Shown here: piece after piece, positions 1 through 6,529 of the stretch
How positions within the stretch are numbered: position 1 is the first letter of the stretch
Layout: every line of letters begins with the position of its first letter
From: Bacillota bacterium
Lineage (GTDB): Bacteria; Bacillota; Clostridia; Acetivibrionales; DTU013
Assembly: GCA_023435805.1 (NCBI GenBank)
Contig: JAEZMC010000197.1
Location: 1 to 8,130, forward strand
Length of the DNA stretch: 8,130 bases
Direction of reading: 5' to 3'
Translations under genes and position numbers: made by a program
Notes under the pieces: generated by a model
Database searches by the model: none
The model's input: the letters and a program-made list of their open reading frames with translations, nothing else
What the model was told of the DNA's origin: nothing

Positions 1-409
1 TGCGTGCCGTGGTTGGATCGGTGCCGTCTATGATGAGCTGAGTCTGCGGCTCCCTCTTTTTTTTGAGCAACCCGGCGTAATCCGACGGGATGATGATAGC
101 GGCATTTGCATCACCCCCATCAATCATGCGGGATAATTCCTTTTCGTCGGACACATATCCGACAACATAAAAGCTGCCGGAAGCAGTAAAATTATCAATA
201 TACGCCCGGCTCTCCTGAGTCATGCTCTGATCCAATACAACAGTGGGTATTTTCTCCACCTCCGTGTTCACAGCATAACCAAAAAGCAGCATCATTATGA
301 TCGGCATGGCAAAGGGAAGACGCAGGCTGATGGGATCCCGCCTGACCTGGATGAATTCTTTTCTGACAATCGTGAAAAATCGTTTCAGGCTGAAAGTTCT
401 CATCTTCAT
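1..409 (-). CDS. ABC-2 type transporter permease, N-terminal part (runs off left edge)
   Basis: This is the membrane subunit of an ABC exporter; only about the first 136 residues are in the window. Seen: a charged, amphipathic N-terminus with the KEF..VRRDP pattern (residues about 17-26), then a hydrophobic segment (about 29-47, LRLPFAMPIIMMLLFGYAV) that should be the first membrane helix. An extracytoplasmic region follows, with PTVVLDQS, an AAIIIP segment and LIIDGTDPTTA near the edge. These are typical of the ABC2_membrane_3 / YbhS-YbhR / YhhJ family, which has a large external domain between helices 1 and 2. Start: ATG 409 has GGAGG 9 nt upstream. ATG 415 is in frame and overlaps the stop of the ATPase gene as ATGA, but leaves only 3 nt to the same ribosome site; ATG 403 is also possible. 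Reading is continuous through an A8 run (57-64). Transported substrate is unknown; a drug or lipid is an inference from the family. Confidence 0.88.
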   Translation of the reverse strand, partial: MKMRTFSLKRFFTIVRKEFIQVRRDPISLRLPFAMPIIMMLLFGYAVNTEVEKIPTVVLDQSMTQESRAYIDNFTASGSFYVVGYVSDEKELSRMIDGGDANAAIIIPSDYAGLLKKKREPQTQLIIDGTDPTTAR

Positions 410-411
410 CG

Positions 412-1206
412 TCATTGCCCTCCATGCAGGAATTTCATTTCCTTGAAGGTGGCGCTTACCTTTTTATTGGTAACTTGTTCGACATAGGAAATGAATACAT
501 CCTCAAGACTTGCAGCATTATTCTTCCTGAGCAACTCCTGGGGAGGCGCCATGTCCATAAGCCTGCCATTGAATATAAAACCTGTGATATCACAGCTCTC
601 TGCTTCATCCATGTAATGGGTTGTGACCAGTATGGTAATCCCCTGGGCGGATAGAGCATGTATGATTTCCCAGAATACTCTTCTCGATACAGGATCCACT
701 CCAGCCGTAGGTTCGTCAAGCACAAGGAAGGCAGGCTTGTGGATCAAAGCGCAGCCCAGGGCGAGACGCTGCTTCCAGCCTCCCGACAGCGTTCCTGCGA
801 GGCTCTTTTCCTTACCTTCCAGATTTGCCATTAGAATGAGCTCCTTTTTACGTTCATTGCAAACCTCTTTATCAAGGCCGTAAATACCACCGTAGAAGTC
901 AAGGTTTTCCTCCACGGTGAGGTCTTCATACAGGCTGAAGCGCTGGGACATGTAGCCAAGATTTTGCCGGACCTGTTCCGTCTGTTTGACTATATCCAGA
1001 CCCAGTACCCGTCCGTGACCCGAGGTGGGGGTTAATACACCGCACAGCATGCGGATCGTTGTGGACTTCCCGGAGCCGTTGGGCCCCAGAAAGCCGAAAA
1101 TGATGCCTCTAGGGATCTGAAAGCTGATATTGTCAACAGCTGTAAAGCTGCCAAATTTTTTCGTCAGGTTTTCTATTTCAATCGCATAATCCATCGTGTT
1201 ATCCAT
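412..1206 (-). CDS. ABC transporter ATP-binding protein (drug/efflux type)
   Basis: Cytoplasmic motor subunit, 264 residues, that hydrolyses ATP to drive the neighbouring permease. All canonical nucleotide-binding motifs are visible: Walker A GPNGSGKST (41-49), Q-loop Gln88 (YMSQRFSLYEDLTV), signature LSGGW (140-144), Walker B FLVLDEP (160-166), D-loop AGVD (168-171) and H-loop His197 (TTHYMDEAE). The signature ends in W-K-Q rather than the usual Q-x-Q, a known variant in the YbhF/DrrA-like group. The C-terminal LEDVFISY pattern also marks this DrrA/CcmA-like export subfamily. Start ATG 1206 has GGAGG 8 nt upstream; an in-frame ATG four codons later has no such site. It lies between the adaptor gene (81-nt gap) and the permease (ATGA overlap), so the three should be one operon. 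Natural substrate not deducible. Confidence 0.95.
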   Translation of the reverse strand: MDNTMDYAIEIENLTKKFGSFTAVDNISFQIPRGIIFGFLGPNGSGKSTTIRMLCGVLTPTSGHGRVLGLDIVKQTEQVRQNLGYMSQRFSLYEDLTVEENLDFYGGIYGLDKEVCNERKKELILMANLEGKEKSLAGTLSGGWKQRLALGCALIHKPAFLVLDEPTAGVDPVSRRVFWEIIHALSAQGITILVTTHYMDEAESCDITGFIFNGRLMDMAPPQELLRKNNAASLEDVFISYVEQVTNKKVSATFKEMKFLHGGQ

Positions 1207-1287
1207 CTTGAAATCCTCCGGGTGGAAGGCTCTATCGCCGTATTGTCTGGAAAAGCCGGACCAACCAGCCTGGACTTTGCTGCCGTC

Positions 1288-2343
1288 TTATGGGATGATT
1301 GCATCCACAGTCATGCCGGGCTTAAGCTTATCCACCTTTTCCACTATTTTGATTTTCACTTTGAAGACCGTGTTTTCCTTTGCTTCGTCAGTCTCTGTGT
1401 TTTTAGGCGTGAATTCTGCTTTATCGGCAATACGTACAATCCGTCCTTTTACCGTTCTGCTGTCCAGCGCTCTAACCCGTAGTTCGAGCTCCTGATTAAG
1501 CGTTACTTTATTTAAATACCTTTGAGGAATAAAAACATTTACCCACAAATCCTGCAAATCGGATATGGTAGCGACACTTGTGCCGGTGTTGACAAGGTCT
1601 CCGATATGAACATTTTTTAATGTGTAAACGCCATCGATGGGTGCTTTGACACGGTATTTCTCCAGAACAAGCTCATTCTGCTCGAGTTGGATACGGGATT
1701 GCTCCAGATCGGCTTCAGCAGCTTTAATAGTCTGGCTTGTAGAGCCTTTCTCCAATAAATCGAGCTGTGCCTGTGCGGATTTCATTTGAGATTTGAGTGA
1801 TTCCAGCTGCTTGCCGGCGATATCCAGCTGCTGTTTTGCCGTATCAACCTTGTATTTTGCATCCTGCACATCGCTTTCAGTTGCGGTGTTGGCTTCAAAC
1901 AGATTTTTTACGTTCTCGTACTTATCCAGACAATAGTCATACGTCGTCTGTGCATTCTTAACCCCGGTAGAGGCGTTCGTTACGGCAAGCTCCGCCGTTT
2001 TGACGGCTGACCGCGCCTGATCCAGCTGCTGTGGACGAGTGCCTGCCTTCAGTTCCTCCAGCTTCGCTTCTTTAAGGGTAACAATCGCCTGCTGCTGCTT
2101 CACTGTCAGCTCCTGCAGGCTTGAATCCAGTACGGCCAACACATCGTCCTGTTTCACGGAGTCACCTTCATCCTTTTCAAGCCGGATAACCTTGCCGGCT
2201 ACCTCTGAACCGGCTTCCACCTGCGTTGCTTCTATGGTGCCGCTTAATTCAAGACCGGACTTCTGTCCGCAGCCTGATATGAACAACGGCAGCACACAGA
2301 GCATACATAATATGGAGATGTGCCGCTGGAGTTTTTCTTTCAT
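1288..2343 (-). CDS. HlyD/YbhG-like efflux adaptor, predicted lipoprotein
   Basis: Periplasmic-adaptor (membrane fusion) protein of 351 residues. Seen: a hydrophobic signal (about 9-24) ending in a lipobox F-I-S-G-C with lipidated Cys25, so it should be anchored on the outer face of the cytoplasmic membrane. Then comes the first half of a biotinyl-lipoyl-like domain (SGTIEATQVEAGSEVAGKV, 34-52; GDSVKQDDVLAVLDS), and a Gln/Lys/Ala-rich alpha-helical hairpin (about 78-230). The second lipoyl half follows (RVKAPIDGVY, 231-240; NVHIGDLVNTGT), then a beta-barrel region with the YbhG-like KAEFTPKNTET and a C-terminal KPGMTVDAIIP. Start ATG 2343 follows a G6 ribosome site by 9 nt; the ATG at 2350 is in another frame. 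First gene of the efflux operon; a promoter lies about 150 nt upstream. In a monoderm cell the adaptor would help the ABC permease release or capture substrate outside the membrane (inference). Confidence 0.93.
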   Translation of the reverse strand: MKEKLQRHISILCMLCVLPLFISGCGQKSGLELSGTIEATQVEAGSEVAGKVIRLEKDEGDSVKQDDVLAVLDSSLQELTVKQQQAIVTLKEAKLEELKAGTRPQQLDQARSAVKTAELAVTNASTGVKNAQTTYDYCLDKYENVKNLFEANTATESDVQDAKYKVDTAKQQLDIAGKQLESLKSQMKSAQAQLDLLEKGSTSQTIKAAEADLEQSRIQLEQNELVLEKYRVKAPIDGVYTLKNVHIGDLVNTGTSVATISDLQDLWVNVFIPQRYLNKVTLNQELELRVRALDSRTVKGRIVRIADKAEFTPKNTETDEAKENTVFKVKIKIVEKVDKLKPGMTVDAIIP

Positions 2344-2471
2344 ATCTCATTGCCCCCCTTTACCAGTCGTCTGCAATACTGCACAGCATGCTTCCAAACA
2401 TGGCACGAATGGAGGCTCCCCCGGATAAGCCCTTTTCGGCCATCTTTGATGGAAGACGAAAAAAAGTCCAT
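2340..2471 (-). CDS. Possible 43-residue leader peptide upstream of the efflux adaptor
   Basis: A small open frame starts at ATG 2471 (MDFFSSSIKDGRKG...) with GAAGGG about 10 nt upstream. It ends in a TGA that overlaps the adaptor ATG as ATGA, an arrangement that could couple its translation to the adaptor. It is rich in Lys, Arg, His and Cys and shows no family resemblance. The frame is open further upstream, but those starts overlap or precede the promoter. Its ATG lies inside the left arm of the proposed outer stem, so folding and translation would compete. It may well be a chance frame. Confidence 0.2.
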   Translation of the reverse strand: MDFFSSSIKDGRKGLIRGSLHSCHVWKHAVQYCRRLVKGGNEI

Positions 2472-2489
2472 TGCATGCCATCCCTTCAG
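2400..2489 (-). ncRNA. Candidate structured 5' leader RNA (three-way-junction-like) of the efflux operon
   Basis: Read on the minus strand, the RNA predicted from the promoter would begin about 8 nt before a long helix. Outer stem: ATGGCATG (2481-2474), bulged C (2473), AATGG (2472-2468) pairs with CCATT (2412-2408) and CGTGCCAT (2407-2400). That gives 13 base pairs with one G-U and a single bulge. Inside are two short hairpins: CCATC-AAA-GATGG (2452-2440), and GGGCT (2432-2428) with AGCCT (2417-2413) around a loop rich in G. The second hairpin abuts the outer stem with no spacer, suggesting coaxial stacking. Pairings were found by hand. The pattern resembles an aptamer-type leader, but I do not recognise it as any named riboswitch class. 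It could instead be a protein-binding site, an attenuation structure or chance pairing. Confidence 0.4.
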
Positions 2490-2495
2490 TAATGT

Positions 2496-2524
2496 ATTAT
2501 AATCCCATTTTATAGTAATTCCAA
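2496..2524 (-). promoter_or_regulatory. Sigma-A-type promoter of the efflux operon
   Basis: On the minus strand TTGGAA (2524-2519) is followed after exactly 17 nt by a perfect TATAAT (2501-2496). This places the transcription start near 2489 and leaves a leader of about 145 nt before the adaptor gene. Supported by consensus match and spacing only. Confidence 0.7.
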
Positions 2525-2586
2525 GAATATTTCGACTATAAATGTTCATGAATGATAAAGATAAGCATGCAGACTCAATTAATGCG

Positions 2587-2592
2587 TATAAT
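2587..2592 (+). promoter_or_regulatory. Weak candidate -10 box for the TauE-like gene pair
   Basis: A perfect TATAAT sits about 88 nt upstream of the first TauE half-gene on the plus strand, preceded by TGCG. No convincing -35 box is found 16-18 nt before it. The remaining sequence from 2525 to 2667 shows nothing else I can support, so the promoter of this pair is uncertain. Confidence 0.25.
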
Positions 2593-2679
2593 TGGGCGGT
2601 ATATTACAACAATAAGATTACTGGATGGGCGGTCTGAAGGAAGAGCGGGCCGTGTGATGAAAACGGAAGGAGGGCCTTA

Positions 2680-3045
2680 TTGCAGAAGAAATTTATCAAA
2701 TATATTAAATTTGCAGTGATCGGAATCGTGACAGGAACAGCCAACGGCCTGTTCGGATCGGGTGGTGGAACTATAGTGGTGCCGGCCATGGAGTACCTGC
2801 TTGGAACAGAGAAGCACAAGGCCCATGCGACGGCCATATCCGTCATCCTTCCGCTGACGGTTGTGAGCTCCGCCTTTTATATTTCAAGGGGTTACGCTGA
2901 CTGGGGCCTCACGCTGAAGGTTACATTGGGCGGGTTGGCCGGAGGTTATATCGGTGCCAGGCTCCTGAATGTCTGCCCCGAAAACCTGCTGCGAAAGATA
3001 TTCGCTGTTTTTATGGCAGTAGCCGGAATCAGGATGATACTATGA
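2680..3045 (+). CDS. TauE/SafE-family membrane protein, half-length subunit 1
   Basis: Integral membrane protein of 121 residues, about half the usual 240-270 of the TauE/SafE (DUF81) family of putative anion (sulfite, sulfonate, sulfoacetate) carriers. Seen: a basic N-terminus, then about four hydrophobic segments (around 11-39, 53-72, 80-99 and 105-121). The family glycine motif is GLFGSGGGTIVVP (23-35), and GGLAGGYIGARL comes near the end. The protein ends naturally with a TGA, not by an obvious frameshift, since the downstream gene has its own start and its own glycine motif. Start is TTG 2680, with AAGGAGGG six nt upstream; no ATG gives a better fit. It overlaps the next gene by ATGA, so the two halves are probably translationally coupled and assemble as a heteromer. 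The true substrate cannot be told from sequence. Confidence 0.85.
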   Translation: MQKKFIKYIKFAVIGIVTGTANGLFGSGGGTIVVPAMEYLLGTEKHKAHATAISVILPLTVVSSAFYISRGYADWGLTLKVTLGGLAGGYIGARLLNVCPENLLRKIFAVFMAVAGIRMIL

Positions 3046-3419
3046 ATATACTTTTGATTATCATCGGAGTGGCTGCAGGGATTGTCAGCGGAATGGGCGT
3101 GGGCGGCGGTGCGATATTGATCCCGGCACTTTTTCTGGCCGTTCGGCCGGAGCAGCATATTTTGCAAAGTGTCAATCTGTTATACTTTATACCGACTTCT
3201 GTGATGGCATTGATTATACATATCCGGAACAGGAAAATAGATTTTAAAATAATGCTACCGATCGTTGTATTCGGCCTGGGCGGCGCGTTTTTTGGCTCAT
3301 GGCTGGCTGCCAGGCTGGCGGGAAATGATTTGAAAAGATTATTCGGTGTGTTTTTACTTATCATGAGCGTGTATGAAATGTTCAGAAAGGAAAAAACAAC
3401 GGGGAAGCAGCAGTCATAA
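3042..3419 (+). CDS. TauE/SafE-family membrane protein, half-length subunit 2
   Basis: Second half-size TauE/SafE protein, 125 residues, starting at the ATG that overlaps the stop of subunit 1. Its own ribosome site is poor (only AGGATGATACT before the ATG), which fits translational coupling. It repeats the same architecture: a first hydrophobic segment with the glycine motif GMGVGGGAILIP (17-28), helices near LLYFIPTSVMALIIHI and IMLPIVVFGLGGAFFGSWLAARL, a final one in LFGVFLLIMSVYEMF, and a short basic cytoplasmic tail (KEKTTGKQQS). Full-length family members consist of two homologous repeats, so subunits 1 and 2 correspond to the two repeats encoded separately. Role as a small organic or sulfur-containing anion carrier is inferred from the family. 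Confidence 0.85.
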   Translation: MNILLIIIGVAAGIVSGMGVGGGAILIPALFLAVRPEQHILQSVNLLYFIPTSVMALIIHIRNRKIDFKIMLPIVVFGLGGAFFGSWLAARLAGNDLKRLFGVFLLIMSVYEMFRKEKTTGKQQS

Positions 3420-3482
3420 AATGAAACCCGCCGGCTGAAAAATACGCTGTAAAACCGCGTTAAGAAAACCGTGGGTTGTATA

Positions 3483-3512
3483 TTCACAAAGCGCGTGATT
3501 TAATGGTATAAT
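3483..3512 (+). promoter_or_regulatory. Extended -10 promoter of rsfS-leuS
   Basis: TTCACA (3483-3488), an 18-nt spacer, then TATAAT (3507-3512) preceded by TGG, giving an extended -10 (TGnTATAAT). Transcription should start near 3519, about 105 nt before rsfS. The in-frame ATG at 3511 overlaps the -10 box and so cannot be the start of rsfS on this transcript. The stretch 3420-3482 between the TauE pair and this promoter shows no convincing terminator, so some read-through from upstream is possible. Confidence 0.65.
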
Positions 3513-3534
3513 GACAGATAATACTTCGGCAGCG

Positions 3535-3602
3535 TCCCGCGGCGGGAGCGCCGTATACAGGCGCCGCACCGGAAAAGCGACGCATCAGGCCATTATACGG
3601 CC
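3535..3602 (+). other. GC-rich rsfS leader with competing hairpins
   Basis: The untranslated leader holds several short perfect stems: TCCCG/CGGGA (3535-3539 with 3543-3547), GCGCC/GGCGC (3548-3552 with 3560-3564, loop GTATACA) and GGCC/GGCC (3588-3591 with 3599-3602, loop ATTATAC). An alternative all-GC pairing CGGCG/CGCCG (3540-3544 with 3549-3553) excludes the first two. No run of U follows, so these are not a simple terminator. The last hairpin ends 8 nt before the ribosome site. Function unknown. Confidence 0.35.
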
Positions 3603-3624
3603 GGTTAATAAAGGAGGATTATAT

Positions 3625-3975
3625 TTGGCTTCCAATAGAATTGCAGACAAGGCATTTGAAATACTGGATGACAAGAAGGCAAGGAATGTTGAGATCATAG
3701 ACATATCGGAGGTTTCCATACTGGCGGACTTTTTTATTATTTGCAGCGGTACCTCCACGATTCATAACAGAACCCTTGCAGACGAGCTGGAACTTAAAAT
3801 GGGTGAGGCGGGTTACAACCTGCTCCATAAAGAGGGCTATGAAAGCGCCAGATGGATACTGCTGGATTTCGGAGAGCTGGTGGTTCACATTTTCCACGAA
3901 GAGGACAGGAGCTTTTATAATCTGGAACGATTGTGGTCCGACGGCAAATTTCTGACGCCTGAGGCCAACCTGTAA
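3625..3975 (+). CDS. rsfS: Ribosomal silencing factor RsfS (Iojap family)
   Basis: Protein of 116 residues that, in the characterised family, binds ribosomal protein L14 (uL14) on the large subunit. It blocks joining of the 30S subunit and so slows translation when nutrients are short. Seen: the whole single Iojap/RsfS domain, including DISEVSILADFFIICSGTST, the segment HKEGYESARWILLDFG, then VVHIFHEEDRSFYNLERLW. Length is normal for the family. The start is set at TTG 3625 because AAAGGAGG lies 7 nt upstream and the protein then begins ASNRIADKAFEILDDKK, as family members do. A frame extension to ATG 3511 adds 38 unrelated residues and overlaps the promoter. leuS follows after 35 nt without a terminator, so the two are probably co-transcribed, as in other Clostridia (from memory). 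Confidence 0.95.
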   Translation: MASNRIADKAFEILDDKKARNVEIIDISEVSILADFFIICSGTSTIHNRTLADELELKMGEAGYNLLHKEGYESARWILLDFGELVVHIFHEEDRSFYNLERLWSDGKFLTPEANL

Positions 3976-4010
3976 TATAGAAAGCTATACAGCGAAAGGA
4001 GCTGTTTATA

Positions 4011-6449
4011 TTGTCTTATTCTACAGAGACAGACAGAAAGTGGCAGAAAAAATGGGAAGAGACGGGCTTATACAGATTTGATCCGAACAAAACGGATAAA
4101 AAGCTATACTGTCTTGAAATGTTTTCATACCCCTCCGGTGCAAATCTGCATGTGGGGCATTGGTACAACTACGGCCTGACGGACACATGGGCAAGACTGA
4201 AGAGGATGCAGGGCTTTAATGTTTTCCATCCGCAGGGCTTTGACGCTTTTGGTCTGCCTGCAGAAAATTATGCTATTAAGACGGGCATCCATCCAAAGGA
4301 TTCTACTTACAAGAACATCAAGACCATGGAAGATCAGCTGAAAAAGATGGGCGCAACCTTTGACTGGGATTATGAGGTCGTTACCTGTGACCCGGCTTAT
4401 TATAAATGGACCCAGTGGATTTTCCTGAAGCTTTATGAAAAAGGCCTCGCATACAGAAAGAAGGCTCCGGTAAACTGGTGTCCAAGCTGCAAAACGGTGC
4501 TGGCCAACGAGCAGGTGGAGGACGGCGCCTGTGAACGATGCAAAAATGAAGTGACAAAGCGGGATCTGACCCAATGGTTTTATAAAATAACCGAGTATGC
4601 CCAGGAGCTGTTGGATTGCCTGCCCGGACTGGATTGGCCGGAAAAGACAAAGAAGATCCAGCAGAACTGGATCGGCAGGTCCGAAGGCGCCGAGCTGGTA
4701 TTCGAAGGCGCGGACGGCAGCTTCTCCTTCAGGGTGTTCACCACACGTGCCGATACGCTTTATGGTGTAACATATGTCGTACTGGCACCGGAGAACGAAC
4801 TGGTGGACAGGATTACGACACCGGAAAACAAAGAGGCTGTGGAGCTTTATCGTGAATCCTCCAAAAAGCAGACGGAAATTGAGAGACTCTCGACAGTCAG
4901 GGAAAAAACCGGTGTCTTTACGGGCGCCTATGCCATCAATCCGGCAAATGGTGAGAAGGTACCCATCTGGATAGCGGATTATGTGCTTGCCGGTTACGGA
5001 ACGGGCTGTGTCATGGCGGTTCCTGCACATGACGAGAGAGACTATGAATTTGCCCAAAAATATCAGCTCCCCATCCGGCGTGTCATAAAGGGAGAAGAAG
5101 GTGTCGACGATGCGCTGCCGTTTGTGGAGTACGGCATACTGACGGATAGTGCCGAATTTTCCGGCGTTAAGTCGGAGCAAGCGCGGACGGATATCGTTTT
5201 GAAGCTTCAGCAGCAGGGCAGGGGCGAATTGAAAATCAATTACAGGCTCAGGGACTGGCTGGTTTCCAGGCAGCGCTATTGGGGCTCACCCATTCCGGTG
5301 ATACATTGCGAGCACTGCGGCGTCGTGCCGGTGCCCGAAAAGGATCTGCCGGTGGAGTTGCCGTATAATGTTGAATTCAAGCCTGACGGGGAATCACCAC
5401 TTGCCAAATGCGAGGAATTTATCAATGTTCCCTGTCCGGAGTGCGGAAAGCCTGCAAAGAGAGATCCGGATACGCTGGACACTTTTGTCTGCTCATCCTG
5501 GTATTATCTGCGCTATCCTGATAATAGGAATGACAAAGAAGCTTTCAATACCGATTGGATCGACCGGATGCTGCCGGTAGACAAATATGTGGGCGGTGCG
5601 GAGCATGCCGCCATGCACCTGCTGTACGCACGCTTCTTTACAAAGGCTCTCCGTGATATGGGCTACCTGCATTTTGATGAGCCGTTCCTGTCGCTGGTGC
5701 ACCAGGGCACCATCCTTGGCCCCGACGGCAACCGGATGAGCAAGTCGAAGGGGAATACCATTTCACCGGATGATTATATCAGCGAGCATGGCTCCGACGT
5801 TTTCAGGATGTATCTGGCCTTTGGTTTTGCCTATACGGAGGGCGGACCGTGGAGCGACGACGGAATCAAGGCTATTTCCAGATTTGTCGGCAGGGTGGAG
5901 AGGCTGGTGGAGAGCGTTGCCGCGTTGGATAAGGCTTCCAGTACCGGCTTTGGCAGTGCGGAAAAAGAGCTGAATTTTGTCAGGCATATGGCCATCAAGG
6001 GTGTCAGCGAGGATGCGGAGCGGTTCCAGTTCAACACATCCATAGCAAGGCTGATGGAGCTTGTGAATGCTCTTTACAAATACGATTCTGCAGGCGAAAA
6101 AAATACGGTATTGTACACCGATACCATCAACGACCTGCTGAAGCTTCTTGCCCCTTTTGCGCCGCATCTGGCTGAAGAACTCTGGGAAAAGCTGGGCAAT
6201 GCTTATTCCATATTCAATACGCAATGGCCGGTCTGGGACGATAAGGCGCTGGTGCGGGATGAGGTTGAGATTGTCATACAGCTGAACGGGAAAATCAAGG
6301 AGAAAATCATGCTGCCGTCGGGCCTGGACAACAGGCAGACGGAGGAAGCCGCCATGGAGGATGTCAAGGTTGCGCCGCTGCTGGACGGCAAAACCGTAGT
6401 CAAGGTCATTGCGGTTCCGGGCAAGCTGGTGAATATCGTTGTGAAGTAG
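4011..6449 (+). CDS. leuS: Leucyl-tRNA synthetase
   Basis: Cytoplasmic class Ia synthetase of 812 residues, a normal length for bacterial LeuRS, which charges tRNA-Leu with leucine using ATP. Seen in order: the HxGH motif as HVGH (47-50) in PSGANLHVGHWYNY; a zinc-type CPSC...CERC pair (Cys157, 160, 174, 177); the editing (CP1) domain with the Thr-rich TTRADTLYGV (244-253) and GTGCVMAVPAHDERD (Asp341 in AHDERD fits the conserved editing aspartate). Next come a second Cys set (HCEHC; CPEC), the TFVCSSWYYLRYPD and GGAEHAAMHLLYARF active-site segments, the KMSKS loop as RMSKS (575-579), the anticodon-binding helices (LLKLLAPFAPHLAEELW) and the C-terminal domain. Editing-site residues appear intact. 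Start is TTG 4011, nine nt after AAAGGAG; no ATG is better. Downstream it ends at a strong terminator. Confidence 0.98.
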   Translation: MSYSTETDRKWQKKWEETGLYRFDPNKTDKKLYCLEMFSYPSGANLHVGHWYNYGLTDTWARLKRMQGFNVFHPQGFDAFGLPAENYAIKTGIHPKDSTYKNIKTMEDQLKKMGATFDWDYEVVTCDPAYYKWTQWIFLKLYEKGLAYRKKAPVNWCPSCKTVLANEQVEDGACERCKNEVTKRDLTQWFYKITEYAQELLDCLPGLDWPEKTKKIQQNWIGRSEGAELVFEGADGSFSFRVFTTRADTLYGVTYVVLAPENELVDRITTPENKEAVELYRESSKKQTEIERLSTVREKTGVFTGAYAINPANGEKVPIWIADYVLAGYGTGCVMAVPAHDERDYEFAQKYQLPIRRVIKGEEGVDDALPFVEYGILTDSAEFSGVKSEQARTDIVLKLQQQGRGELKINYRLRDWLVSRQRYWGSPIPVIHCEHCGVVPVPEKDLPVELPYNVEFKPDGESPLAKCEEFINVPCPECGKPAKRDPDTLDTFVCSSWYYLRYPDNRNDKEAFNTDWIDRMLPVDKYVGGAEHAAMHLLYARFFTKALRDMGYLHFDEPFLSLVHQGTILGPDGNRMSKSKGNTISPDDYISEHGSDVFRMYLAFGFAYTEGGPWSDDGIKAISRFVGRVERLVESVAALDKASSTGFGSAEKELNFVRHMAIKGVSEDAERFQFNTSIARLMELVNALYKYDSAGEKNTVLYTDTINDLLKLLAPFAPHLAEELWEKLGNAYSIFNTQWPVWDDKALVRDEVEIVIQLNGKIKEKIMLPSGLDNRQTEEAAMEDVKVAPLLDGKTVVKVIAVPGKLVNIVVK

Positions 6450-6469
6450 GGTTATCAATTATCTGAATA

Positions 6470-6507
6470 AAAAACCGGAGGATCCGTTCGAAAATCCTCC
6501 GGTTTTT
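6470..6507. terminator. Bidirectional intrinsic terminator
   Basis: A perfect 14-bp inverted repeat: AAAAACCGGAGGAT (6470-6483) and ATCCTCCGGTTTTT (6494-6507) around a 10-nt loop (CCGTTCGAAA). The stem is GC-rich in the middle and has a U-tract on either strand. It serves leuS from the left and the acyl-CoA synthetase gene from the right, which converge here. Confidence 0.95.
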
Positions 6508-6529
6508 CTATTTAAGCCGTTCCCGACTA

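Noticed and set aside
195..425. Minus-strand frame of 76 codons at the permease start
   Set aside because: It is in another frame of the permease gene. The true frame carries the RRDP motif, the membrane helix and the IDGTDPTTA segment.
1207..1287. Gap between adaptor and ATPase genes is open in frame, so stop read-through would fuse them
   Set aside because: The adaptor ends at a normal place (KPGMTVDAIIP), the ATPase has its own good ribosome site, and 27 open codons can occur by chance.
2386..2570. Three GCATGC palindromes in the divergent region as possible operator repeats
   Set aside because: Flanks and spacing are not similar. One is part of the leader stem, and six-base palindromes are too short to support a claim.
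3451..3475. Hairpin ACCGCG/CGTGGGT after the TauE pair as a terminator
   Set aside because: The stem has a bulge and no U-tract follows.
3511..3624. N-terminal extension of rsfS to ATG 3511
   Set aside because: The ATG overlaps a perfect -10 box, and the added 38 residues do not resemble RsfS. The strong AAAGGAGG site points to TTG 3625.
4125..5180. Long open frame (351 codons) antisense to leuS
   Set aside because: It lies wholly inside leuS, has no recognisable domain and no good ribosome site. Its openness follows from the codon bias of leuS. The same holds for the antisense frame 5763-6458.
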